Part shown: positions 1-7,835 of the stretch, piece after piece
Layout: the number at the start of each line of letters is the position of its first letter
How positions within the stretch are numbered: the stretch's first letter is position 1
DNA from: Pseudomonas morbosilactucae
GTDB taxonomy: Bacteria; Pseudomonadota; Gammaproteobacteria; Pseudomonadales; Pseudomonadaceae
Assembly (NCBI RefSeq): GCF_023241715.1
Contig: NZ_JALQCW010000008.1
Location: forward strand, 124,001-188,000
Direction: 5' to 3'
Length of the DNA: 64,000 nucleotides
Notes under the pieces: generated by a model
The model's database searches: none
What the model saw: the letters and a program-made list of their open reading frames with translations, nothing else
Told to the model about the DNA's origin: nothing
Made by a program: the position numbers and the translations under genes

Positions 1-948
1 GCCCGGGCGATTGCCGCTGGTGACCTGAGCCGGCCGGTGCTCGGGCGCTTTGGCCCGCAAAGCCTGCTGGCGGCCGTGGCCACCATGCAGACCAGCCTGC
101 GCGAGATGATTGTCGGTATCCAGAACGGCTCCGGCCTGCTGGGTGAAGCGGCCACCGGCCTCACCGGGCAAATGCTGAGGATCGACAGCGCTTCCCAGCA
201 AACCTCCGAAGCCACCACCGCCACCGCAGCCGCCATCGAACAGATGTCGGTGACCATCGACCACATCTCCTTCAGCGCCCGCGAGACCGAAACCAACTCC
301 GCACGCTCGGCGCAATTGGCCGCCGACGGCGAGCAATTGGTGCACCAGGCGGCGGGGGCCATCCAGCAGGTATCGACTCAGGTCGAAGACGCCTCGGTGC
401 GCATCGCCGGGCTGGTCAAGCGCACCCATGAAATCGACGGCATCGCCAGCGCCATCAGCGACATCGCCAGCCAGACCAACTTGCTGGCGCTCAACGCGGC
501 CATCGAGGCGGCGCGGGCCGGGGAGCAGGGGCGAGGGTTTGCAGTGGTGGCCGACGAGGTTCGGCAACTGGCCCAGCGCACCGCCCTGGCGACGCAGGAC
601 ATCACCCGCATGATCAGCTCGATCCAGATCGACACCGGCTCGGTGGTCGAGGGCATGACCGCCGTCACCCCACAGGTGGCGATTGGCGTGGCCCTGGCCG
701 AACAGGCCGCCGGTGCGCTGCGAGAGATCAACAGCGGCGCCTCACTGACCCTGGTCCAGGTGCGGGAAGTGGCCAGCTCCACGGCCGAGCAAAGCCAGGC
801 CAGCGCCAGCGTCGCGCAGAACATCGAGAGCATTGCCAACCGCGTTGAGGAGTCCGCCAGTTCGGTGCGCGCGGCCCACGGCAATGTGCATTCCCTGGAG
901 CGCCTGGCGGATGAGCTGCGGGCATCCGTGGCGCGCTTTCGCCTTTGA
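1..948 (+). CDS. Methyl-accepting chemotaxis protein, C-terminal part (5' end outside window)
   Basis: The reading frame is open from base 1, so only the cytoplasmic part is present: the end of a HAMP domain (around GDLSRPV) followed by a full MCP signalling domain. The hairpin tip that binds CheA and CheW is clear ([20 protein letters not shown], then [17 protein letters not shown]), and the flanking helices carry Gln/Glu/Ala-rich methylation-type heptads. It would relay an unknown periplasmic or membrane stimulus to the flagellar phosphorelay. The ligand-binding domain lies upstream of the window, so the signal cannot be named. The CHM isomerase gene follows after 26 bases on the same strand and could share its transcript, but that says nothing firm about the ligand. 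Confidence 0.95.
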   Translation, partial: ARAIAAGDLSRPVLGRFGPQSLLAAVATMQTSLREMIVGIQNGSGLLGEAATGLTGQMLRIDSASQQTSEATTATAAAIEQMSVTIDHISFSARETETNSARSAQLAADGEQLVHQAAGAIQQVSTQVEDASVRIAGLVKRTHEIDGIASAISDIASQTNLLALNAAIEAARAGEQGRGFAVVADEVRQLAQRTALATQDITRMISSIQIDTGSVVEGMTAVTPQVAIGVALAEQAAGALREINSGASLTLVQVREVASSTAEQSQASASVAQNIESIANRVEESASSVRAAHGNVHSLERLADELRASVARFRL

Positions 949-974
949 CACCGACCCATTGAAGGAACCCAGCC

Positions 975-1343
975 ATGCCCCATTGCATCATCGATTGCCC
1001 CAATACCCTGGCCGCACGGGTCGGCGAGCAGACCCTGCTGGCCGCCGTTCACGATGCCCTGGACGCCTTCGGCGTGTTCAAGCCGGGCGACATCAAGGTG
1101 CGCCTGAACGGCTTCACCCATTACCGCTGCGGCGCGACCCAGGATGATTTTGTCCACGTCGCGCTCTACCTGTTCAGTGGCCGCAGCGCCGAGCAACAAC
1201 GCAGCCTCGCTTCGGCCACCCTGGCCGCCCTGGTAGCCTTGCTGCCGGACGTCGAGGCCCTGTCCATGGATGTGAGGGAAATGCCGCGCGAGACCTTCGT
1301 CAATCGCAGCCAATACCTCGAAGAGGCCGGGCTCTCGGCCTGA
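975..1343 (+). CDS. 5-carboxymethyl-2-hydroxymuconate delta-isomerase (CHMI family)
   Basis: A 122-residue protein beginning MPHCIIDCP; after Met removal Pro would be N-terminal, as expected for the tautomerase superfamily in which the Pro amine is the acid/base. Length, the N-terminal strand and the internal pattern (FVHVALYLFSGRS, then the ALSMDVREM segment) fit CHMI, which isomerises 5-carboxymethyl-2-hydroxymuconate in homoprotocatechuate degradation. No other homoprotocatechuate genes are nearby, so an orphan isomerase acting on a related keto-enol substrate is possible. A good AAGGA ribosome site lies about 8 bases before the ATG. It follows the chemoreceptor gene closely. Confidence 0.85.
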   Translation: MPHCIIDCPNTLAARVGEQTLLAAVHDALDAFGVFKPGDIKVRLNGFTHYRCGATQDDFVHVALYLFSGRSAEQQRSLASATLAALVALLPDVEALSMDVREMPRETFVNRSQYLEEAGLSA

Positions 1344-1357
1344 ACCTTCGGGTTCAG
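1340..1357 (+). terminator. UUCG-loop hairpin over the CHMI stop codon
   Basis: CTGAACC and GGTTCAG form a 7-bp stem closed by a TTCG tetraloop, overlapping the TGA stop of the isomerase gene. There is no T-run after it, so it is more likely an mRNA 3'-end stabiliser or weak terminator than a classical intrinsic terminator. Confidence 0.3.
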
Positions 1358-1397
1358 CCGTCCCGGCGTGATGACTGGCAAAAACAAGGAAAACAAG

Positions 1398-3218
1398 ATG
1401 CCGTATCAAAACCCTGATGTCGCTCTGCCTAAACACCCCTTGGCCCGTTCAGTGGTGGCTGCCCTGGCCTTGGGCTGCAGCCTGCCGTTGTGGGCCCTGG
1501 AAGCCCCGACCAAGGTGCAGGTGCCGACCCTGGCCTTCGATGATCAGCAGATCATCCTGGTCTGGGAAAAACCCGCCGACCACGCCGCGATCAAGGATTA
1601 TCGGGTCTACGTCAACGGCACCCTGCTGGGCAGCGCCAATGGCAACAACGACGCCGTGTCGCCGGCCAAGCCCTACATCAATCATTTCTACGAGCAGGAC
1701 AAGGCCAACTTCCACTACCGCATCGGCATCCACAGCTACACCGCCCAAGGCCTCAAGCCGGACACCGAGTACCGCTTCACCGTGCGTTCGGTGGACGGCA
1801 ACGGCAAGGAGTCCGCCGACAGCCCGGTGGTGGTGCAACGCACCACCAAGGTCCCGGCGTTGTTCGATGTGAAGAAGTACGGCGCCAAGGGCGATGGCAG
1901 CAGCCTCGATACCGTGGCGATCCAGAACGCCATCGACGCCTGCACCGCCGGCTGCAAAGTGCTGCTGCCCAAGGGCACGTACAAAAGCGGCTCGCTCTAC
2001 CTCAAGAGCAACATGACCCTGGAAATCGCCGAGGGCGCGACCCTGCTCGGCTCCGAGCGTGCCGAGGACTACCCGCTGGCGGGCTACATCCAGTACCCGT
2101 ACTCGACCACCGTGCGCCCGGCCTCGCTGATCAACGCCTTGCCGCGCGACCCGAAACAACACCAGAAATTCGAGAACATCCGCATCGTCGGCAAGGGCAC
2201 CATCGACGGCAACGGCTGGAAACGCCAGGCCGACGTCAAGGATGAACTGGGCCGCTCGCTGCCGTTCTACCTGCCCAGCGACAACACCCGCTACATGCAG
2301 GACGGCATCCTGGCCAAGGCCCAGGTCGAGCAAGCCGTGGCCCGCGGGGTGAACGTCAAGGACGCCTACGGCCAGATGCGCTCCTCGCTGATCACCCTGC
2401 GTGACGTGAAGAATGTGTTCTACGGAGGCTTCACTGTGCTCAACCCGGCGTACCACGGGATCATGAACCTGGAAACCGAAAACGTGGTCATGGCCAACAC
2501 CACCCACAAGACCTACGACGCCAACAACGGCGATGGCATCGAATTCGCCAACAGTAAGGGCGCGATGGTCTTCAACAACTTCTTCGATACCGGGGATGAC
2601 TGCGTCAACTTCGCCGCCGGCACCGGCGCCGAAGCGGTGAAACAGAAGCCCCAGGAAGACGCGTGGATCTTCAACAACTTCTTCCGTAAGGGCCACGGTA
2701 TGGTCGTCGCCGGCAGCCACACTGGCGCCTGGATCCAGAACATCCTGGCGGAAGACAACGTTTCCGACGGCACCGACGCCGGCCTGCGCATGAAGAGCAC
2801 CAACTTCATGGATGGCGGCGCGCGTAACGTCACCTTCCGCGACTCGGCGATCCGCAACACCGTCAAGCAAGCGTTCATCTTCACCCTCGACTACAACGAC
2901 CCCAACGCCAAACTCGACTACCAGCGCTCCACCGTACCCGGCCAGTTCCGGGACATCCGGGTCAGCGACGTGACAGTGGAAAGCGCCAAAGTGTCGGCCA
3001 TCGAGGTCAAGGGTGACAGCGCCCACGGTGCCTACCACCAGGGCCTGGACTTCCAGCGCGTACGCTTTATCGGCCCGGCCAAGGCCAAGATCGACGGCCT
3101 GAAAGACTCCAGCTTCAACCACATCACCTTCACCCAGCATGGCAGCGACAACCCCTGGCAAATCAGCGGTAGCCAGGGCTTGACGTTCACCGACGTGGAA
3201 CCGGCGCCGCAGCCTTAA
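1398..3218 (+). CDS. Secreted exo-polygalacturonase (GH28 with N-terminal Fn3 domain, PehX-like)
   Basis: The chosen ATG has AAGGA 7 bases upstream and gives a 606-residue precursor with a signal peptide (hydrophobic run ending near LPLWALEA). An in-frame ATG 30 bases earlier is less likely. Residues about 35-155 look like a fibronectin type III domain; the rest is a right-handed beta-helix GH28 enzyme with the catalytic set NGDGIEF, DTGDDC, GHGM and LRMKS (the Asp triad, His, and RxK). Architecture and length match exo-poly-alpha-galacturonosidases of soft-rot bacteria, which release digalacturonate from pectin ends in the periplasm or outside. It is followed at once by a strong terminator, so it is expressed separately from the minus-strand uptake locus that faces it. 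Suggests growth on plant cell walls. Confidence 0.92.
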   Translation: MPYQNPDVALPKHPLARSVVAALALGCSLPLWALEAPTKVQVPTLAFDDQQIILVWEKPADHAAIKDYRVYVNGTLLGSANGNNDAVSPAKPYINHFYEQDKANFHYRIGIHSYTAQGLKPDTEYRFTVRSVDGNGKESADSPVVVQRTTKVPALFDVKKYGAKGDGSSLDTVAIQNAIDACTAGCKVLLPKGTYKSGSLYLKSNMTLEIAEGATLLGSERAEDYPLAGYIQYPYSTTVRPASLINALPRDPKQHQKFENIRIVGKGTIDGNGWKRQADVKDELGRSLPFYLPSDNTRYMQDGILAKAQVEQAVARGVNVKDAYGQMRSSLITLRDVKNVFYGGFTVLNPAYHGIMNLETENVVMANTTHKTYDANNGDGIEFANSKGAMVFNNFFDTGDDCVNFAAGTGAEAVKQKPQEDAWIFNNFFRKGHGMVVAGSHTGAWIQNILAEDNVSDGTDAGLRMKSTNFMDGGARNVTFRDSAIRNTVKQAFIFTLDYNDPNAKLDYQRSTVPGQFRDIRVSDVTVESAKVSAIEVKGDSAHGAYHQGLDFQRVRFIGPAKAKIDGLKDSSFNHITFTQHGSDNPWQISGSQGLTFTDVEPAPQP

Positions 3219-3237
3219 ACCTCTGCACCGTTAAAGC

Positions 3238-3276
3238 AAAAGGGCCTGTCGAGTGATCGACAGGCCCTTTTTGTTT
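3238..3276 (+). terminator. Rho-independent terminator after the polygalacturonase gene
   Basis: AAAGGGCCTGTCGA pairs with TCGACAGGCCCTTT around a 4-base loop, followed by TTGTTT. Because the arms end in A-runs and T-runs it can work in both directions, ending the plus-strand gene and the minus-strand ABC transporter gene that stops at 3288. Confidence 0.9.
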
Positions 3277-3287
3277 CGCTCTTCAAC

Positions 3288-4985
3288 TCAGGCTGGCTGC
3301 AACTGTGGCGGCGGTGTTGTGGCATTCGCCTGGTGCGCGTGCAGCGCCAGGGTGTGTTCGAACAGGTGCTGCACCCCGGGCTGGTGGCTGATGCCGATCA
3401 CCCGGCACGCCGGTAGGCGGTGGCGGATCAGGTTGAGCATGTGCTGGGCCGAATGTTCGTCCAGTTGGCTGGTGGCCTCGTCCAGGTACAGGGTGTCCGG
3501 GCAATACAGCAGGGCCCGGGCAAAGGCCAGGCGCTGTTGTTCGCCGCCGGACAGTTCACGGGCCCATTCGGCGTCCCGTTGCAGCTTGTCTTTGAGCCAG
3601 CCCAGGCCGACATCGTCCAGGGCCTGTTCCAGCGCGGGCTGTTCAGGCACATCCAAGGCCGGGTAGGCCAGCAGTCGGTCCAGGCGGCCGCTGGCGATGT
3701 AGGCCTTTTGCGGCAGCAGCAGGCTGGTGCCCGGTGGCAGTTGCCAGTGCCCGCGATGGAACGGCCAGACCCCGCCCAGGGTGCGCAGCAGGGTGGACTT
3801 GCCCAGGCCGCTGGGCCCGGCCAGGCGCAGCCATTGCCCGGCGTCCAGGCGCAGGTCGATGTCCTTGAGCAGCACCTGCTGGTCCGGCAACAACACCGAC
3901 GCCCCGCGCAGTTCCAGGGTGTCGCCGCTGACCGGGTGCGGGCGCTGCTGGTGGGCCTGGTCCAGGGCTTTCTTGAACTGGCCCAGGCGTTCCACCGTGG
4001 CGCTCCAGTCCATGATCAGGCGGTAGGCGCTGATGAACCAACTGAGGGATTTTTGCACCGCACCAAAGGCGCTGCGGATCTGCATCAGGCCGCCCAGGGT
4101 GATGGTCTTGGCGAGGAACGCCGGCAAGGCGGCGAACACCGGGATGATCAGGCTCAGCCGGTCATAGCTGACCACGAAGAAGTTCAGGTCGCGCTCGCGG
4201 TTCATCAGGGCCCGCCAGTTCTCGGCGATACGCTCGAAGCGCGCCTTGAGCTGGCGCTCTTCCAGGGCTTCGCCGCGGTACAGGGCGATCTGCTCGGCGT
4301 TGTCGCGCTTGCGCAGCAGGTCGGCCCGCAGGTTGGCCTCGCGGTGCTGTTCTTCGTAGCTCAGGCGGTGCAGGGGGTTGCCGATCCAGTGGGTCACGCC
4401 GGTGCCGATCAGGGTGTAGAGCACGGCGATCCACACCAGGTAACCGTCCAGGGTCAGGCTGTAGCCCCAGAGGCTGAAGGTCTGGGTGCCCGAGAGCTGC
4501 CAGAGGATGCCGAGAAAGGCCCCGGCCTGGGCGAAGTTGCTGATAAAGGACACCAGCAGGTTGAGGCTGCTGACCACCAGCAGCCTGATGTCCTCGGCGA
4601 TGCGCTGGTCGGGGTTGTCCGGCTCGCCACTGTGGCCCATGCGGTAGAAGGCGTGGTCGTCGAGCCAGCGGCCGATCATCTGCTCGGTCATGCTCTGGCG
4701 CCAGCGCAGCACCAGGGCCTTGTGCAGCCAGTCCTTGTACACCGCGATCAGCACGAACAGCGCGAGGTACATCACGTACTGTCCCATCAGGCGATACAGG
4801 GCGTCGGTGTTGAACTCACCGAGGGTGTCGTAGAAGGTCTTGCTCCAGCTGTTGATCCAGACGTTGATCTGCACAATCAGCAAGCCCATGCCCAGCACGC
4901 TGGCCAGCAGCAGCCAGGCCACCCACTGCCGACGACTGCGCCAGAACGGCGAGGCCAGCTGGATAAAGGTGCGCAGGGTGTTCAT
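3288..4985 (-). CDS. ABC transporter, fused permease/ATPase of the SbmA/YddA type (FusD-like)
   Basis: A 565-residue half transporter. The N-terminal half has about six membrane segments of the ABC_membrane_2 (SbmA/BacA) kind, beginning with FWRSRRQWVAWLLLASVLG. The C-terminal ATPase has Walker A GPSGLGKST, signature LSGGEQQR, Walker B TLYLDEATSQLD and switch His in GISHQPG. Its ATG overlaps the protease stop codon by 4 bp (ATGA), so the two are translationally coupled. In E. coli (yddA-yddB-pqqL) and Pectobacterium (fusD) the same type of protein accompanies an M16 protease and a TonB receptor; there it is thought to export peptides left after cleavage of an imported iron protein. That role is inferred here from context. 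Confidence 0.9.
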   Translation of the reverse strand: MNTLRTFIQLASPFWRSRRQWVAWLLLASVLGMGLLIVQINVWINSWSKTFYDTLGEFNTDALYRLMGQYVMYLALFVLIAVYKDWLHKALVLRWRQSMTEQMIGRWLDDHAFYRMGHSGEPDNPDQRIAEDIRLLVVSSLNLLVSFISNFAQAGAFLGILWQLSGTQTFSLWGYSLTLDGYLVWIAVLYTLIGTGVTHWIGNPLHRLSYEEQHREANLRADLLRKRDNAEQIALYRGEALEERQLKARFERIAENWRALMNRERDLNFFVVSYDRLSLIIPVFAALPAFLAKTITLGGLMQIRSAFGAVQKSLSWFISAYRLIMDWSATVERLGQFKKALDQAHQQRPHPVSGDTLELRGASVLLPDQQVLLKDIDLRLDAGQWLRLAGPSGLGKSTLLRTLGGVWPFHRGHWQLPPGTSLLLPQKAYIASGRLDRLLAYPALDVPEQPALEQALDDVGLGWLKDKLQRDAEWARELSGGEQQRLAFARALLYCPDTLYLDEATSQLDEHSAQHMLNLIRHRLPACRVIGISHQPGVQHLFEHTLALHAHQANATTPPPQLQPA

Positions 4986-7765
4986 GGTTGCGCCTCAGGG
5001 GCCGGCAGCAGGCGTTGCTGGCGCAGGTTGGCGGGGTTCCACACGACCTTGGCCAGGGCTTTGAGGGCCGGCAGTTGCAGGGCCTGGGGCAGGTGCTGTT
5101 GCTGGCTCAGGTAACGCGGGTCGGCGTAGGCACGCTCACTGAGGATCAGGCGATGCAGCTGGGTCTGCGGGTCGTCGCGGCGCAGTTTTTCCTGGCTCTC
5201 GAAGGCTTTGCGCAGGGGCGCGATACGTTGCTCATCCAGGCGCTGGGGCAGTTCGGCGAAGACCTTGCGCGCCAACTGCCAGAGTTCATCCTGGCGCCGT
5301 GGGTCGGTGGTGAATGCCAGGCGGCTTTCGATGCGCTGCTGGTCCTGGCTCAGTTCCGTCTCGAAGCTCAGCTTGTAGACGCCACTGGCTTCACTGCGCA
5401 GTTGGGCCTTGAGGTCTTCCGCCAGCAGCTTGCCGAGCAGTGAGACCCCGGCGGCATCGGCCGGGCTCCAGGGGTGCTGGCTGAAGCTGAAGCTGGTCAG
5501 GCTGGCCCGGGGTTCCAGGGCGATGGCCAGGGTTTGCTGGCGGGGGCCGGGCAGGGCCTGGGTCAGAGGCGCCGAGAGTGCCGGCCCGCGCGGGATGCCT
5601 GCCAGTTCCTGGCTGACCCAAGCCCGCAGGCGCTCGGCATCCAGGTCCGCCATCACGTAGTAGGTCACTGGGCTGCGGCTTATGCGTTGCCACTGTTCGA
5701 GCAGGTCTTCGCTGCTGACCTGGGTCAGTTGCTCCGGCGTTGGGGTGATGCTCGGCTGCGGGGCAAAACGCAGCTCGCTCAAGGCCTGGCCCTGGCGGCT
5801 GCTGATGCTGTCGGTCTGCCGCGCCAGGCTATCGGCCAGGCTGTTGAGGCTCTCTTCCACGGCTTCCTGGCTGATGCTGGCCTGGCTCTGCCAACTGCGG
5901 TACAGGCCCAGCAGTTGCGGCAGTTGCTCCACGGCGCTCTGGCCGCTGAAGGTCAGGCGCTGGGCCTGGCTGTCCAGGCTCAATTGCACGCCGTGGGTGC
6001 TGCGCCAGCGGGTCAGTTGGGCTTCGCTCCAGCCCGGCGGGGTGCTTTGGCCCACCAGTTGGGCGGCGGCCTGGGCCTGCCAGGGGATCAGGCCCTGGGC
6101 CAGGTAGCCGGCCCCCGAGTCGATGCGCAACTGGGCCTTGCCGTCGGCGCCCGGGCGCTTGAGCCAGACCAGGCGGTCGCCGTTGCTCAGTTGCCAGTGC
6201 TCCACCTGCTCGGCGTCGAAGCGCTGGGTGGCGACGACCTGGCCGCTGTTGGGTGCAGGGCTCAAGGTGGGCAGGTCGGCGTTTTGCTTGATGATCGGCA
6301 GGGCCACCGCCAGGTCCTGTTGCTGCCAGTGCTGGATGGACGCCTCGACGTGTTCCCGGCTCGGCAATTGCACCGGCGTCAGGCCCGGTGCCTGGTATTG
6401 CAGGACGCGGTCCTGCTGGTCGGTCCAGCGGATAAAGTGTTGGTTGAGGTCTTCCACCTGGATGCTGTCCAGCAACTCCAGGGTGTTGCGGGCGATGGTG
6501 CTCGGGCGCAGCACTTGGTGCTGCTGCAGGGAGGCGTCGTTCAGGCGCCGTACCCAGTCGGCAAAGTCGCGGTCATCGCCCTTGTCCAGCATGCGCTGGG
6601 CGATGCCGCGCAGGCTGTCCTTCTGTTCCTGCAAGTGCTGGGGGTTGAAACCGTGCTGGCGCAGGCGGGCGATCTCTTCCAGCAGCCGTTGCAGGCCTTG
6701 CTCGTGGCCGCTGGCGCCGACCCCGGCGCCAATGGCGAGGACCGTGGACTGCTGGCCGATCTGGTGTTTCTGCACCGTCAGGCTGCGCACCGCAGAGTGC
6801 TCCTGGCGAGCCTGGCGGCCCAGCTGTTGCTGGACCAGGCCCAGGGTCAGGCGTGCGATCAGGCGCTCCCGGGCGGCGGCCGCGTCCTGGCCGCGGGCGT
6901 CCGGCTCCTGGAAGCGGAACATCAGCGCCACGTTGCTGCCGCCGCTCTGGCTGTCTTGCAACTGGATGATCTTCAATTGCCGATCGAGGGGCAGGTCAAG
7001 GTAGTCCCGGGCTGGCGAGCGGGTGGCCGGAAGCGAGCCGAACCAGTGTTCGATGCGCTGGGCCAGGGCTTTGGGGTCGATGTCGCCGACGATGATCAGG
7101 CGCATGTTGCTGGCCTGGTACCAGTCCTGATGGAAGCGCTTGAGACTCTCCAGTTGGGCGTTCTCGATGCCTTGCTGGCTGCCGATGGGCGGGTGGCCGA
7201 CGTAACGCGAGCCGGCGCGCTGGGCGTCACGGCGCTGCTCGTTCATGCGTTGCGCCACACCCAGGCCGCCGCGCCACTCTTCGAGCACGATGGGCCGTTC
7301 CCGGGCCAGGTCGGCGGCGTTGAAATCCGCCGGGCCGGCGATGGTCGCCAGCACTTGCAGGCTCAGCTCCAGTTGCTGCTTGCCGGCGGCGGGGCTGAGC
7401 AAGTACTGGGTGCGGTCGTTGCTGGTCACCGCGTTGAAATTCATCCCCTGTTTCCAACCGGCACCGAGCAAGGTCTGGCGCACCGTGCCGGGCAACTGGC
7501 CGCGTTGATAGAAGGCCATGTGTTCCAGCAAGTGGGCGTTGCCAATCTGCTCCGGGCTCTCATCCACTGAACCGGCCTGCACCAGCAGGCGCATGTCTAC
7601 CCGGCCCTTGGCCGCCGGATCGGCCAGCAACCAGTATTCGAAGCCGTTGGCCAGGGTGCCGCGTTGCAGGCGGTCGTCCCACTGGAAGGAAGTGCGCGGC
7701 GTGTGCGAGGCGCACGCCGTCAGCAACAGCAGGCCGAGCAGGCCGGTGAAGAGGTTCTTGGACAT
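4982..7765 (-). CDS. M16-family periplasmic zinc metalloprotease, lipoprotein (PqqL/FusC-like)
   Basis: A 927-residue protein with a lipoprotein signal peptide (LLLLTACAS, lipobox Cys about residue 18), so it is probably tethered in the periplasm. The inverted zinc motif HLLEH is at residues 78-82, with the distal Glu in ERPIVLEEW about 80 residues on; four M16 lobes fit the length. PqqL and FusC are the closest well-known relatives; FusC cleaves plant ferredoxin after import to free its iron-sulfur cluster. Despite the historical name PqqL, nothing here points to PQQ synthesis. The gene lies between the TonB receptor (70 bases upstream) and the ABC gene (4-bp overlap), giving a receptor-protease-transporter unit. 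Confidence 0.92.
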   Translation of the reverse strand: MSKNLFTGLLGLLLLTACASHTPRTSFQWDDRLQRGTLANGFEYWLLADPAAKGRVDMRLLVQAGSVDESPEQIGNAHLLEHMAFYQRGQLPGTVRQTLLGAGWKQGMNFNAVTSNDRTQYLLSPAAGKQQLELSLQVLATIAGPADFNAADLARERPIVLEEWRGGLGVAQRMNEQRRDAQRAGSRYVGHPPIGSQQGIENAQLESLKRFHQDWYQASNMRLIIVGDIDPKALAQRIEHWFGSLPATRSPARDYLDLPLDRQLKIIQLQDSQSGGSNVALMFRFQEPDARGQDAAAARERLIARLTLGLVQQQLGRQARQEHSAVRSLTVQKHQIGQQSTVLAIGAGVGASGHEQGLQRLLEEIARLRQHGFNPQHLQEQKDSLRGIAQRMLDKGDDRDFADWVRRLNDASLQQHQVLRPSTIARNTLELLDSIQVEDLNQHFIRWTDQQDRVLQYQAPGLTPVQLPSREHVEASIQHWQQQDLAVALPIIKQNADLPTLSPAPNSGQVVATQRFDAEQVEHWQLSNGDRLVWLKRPGADGKAQLRIDSGAGYLAQGLIPWQAQAAAQLVGQSTPPGWSEAQLTRWRSTHGVQLSLDSQAQRLTFSGQSAVEQLPQLLGLYRSWQSQASISQEAVEESLNSLADSLARQTDSISSRQGQALSELRFAPQPSITPTPEQLTQVSSEDLLEQWQRISRSPVTYYVMADLDAERLRAWVSQELAGIPRGPALSAPLTQALPGPRQQTLAIALEPRASLTSFSFSQHPWSPADAAGVSLLGKLLAEDLKAQLRSEASGVYKLSFETELSQDQQRIESRLAFTTDPRRQDELWQLARKVFAELPQRLDEQRIAPLRKAFESQEKLRRDDPQTQLHRLILSERAYADPRYLSQQQHLPQALQLPALKALAKVVWNPANLRQQRLLPAPEAQP

Positions 7766-7835
7766 AAGGGTCTCGGGCTAATCACACAAAGGGTTGGGGC
7801 TGACTTATGGTTGTCAGCTCTGCAAAGGCGTCGGG

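Noticed and set aside
1449..3161. 570-codon open frame antisense to the polygalacturonase gene
   Set aside because: The plus-strand frame has signal peptide, Fn3 and GH28 motifs; the antisense product is Val/Gly/Asp-rich without motifs, a usual effect of high GC at third positions.
3420..5114. Long plus-strand frame opposite the ABC transporter gene
   Set aside because: Gln/Ala/Gly-rich shadow frame; the minus strand carries all ABC motifs and the coupled start.
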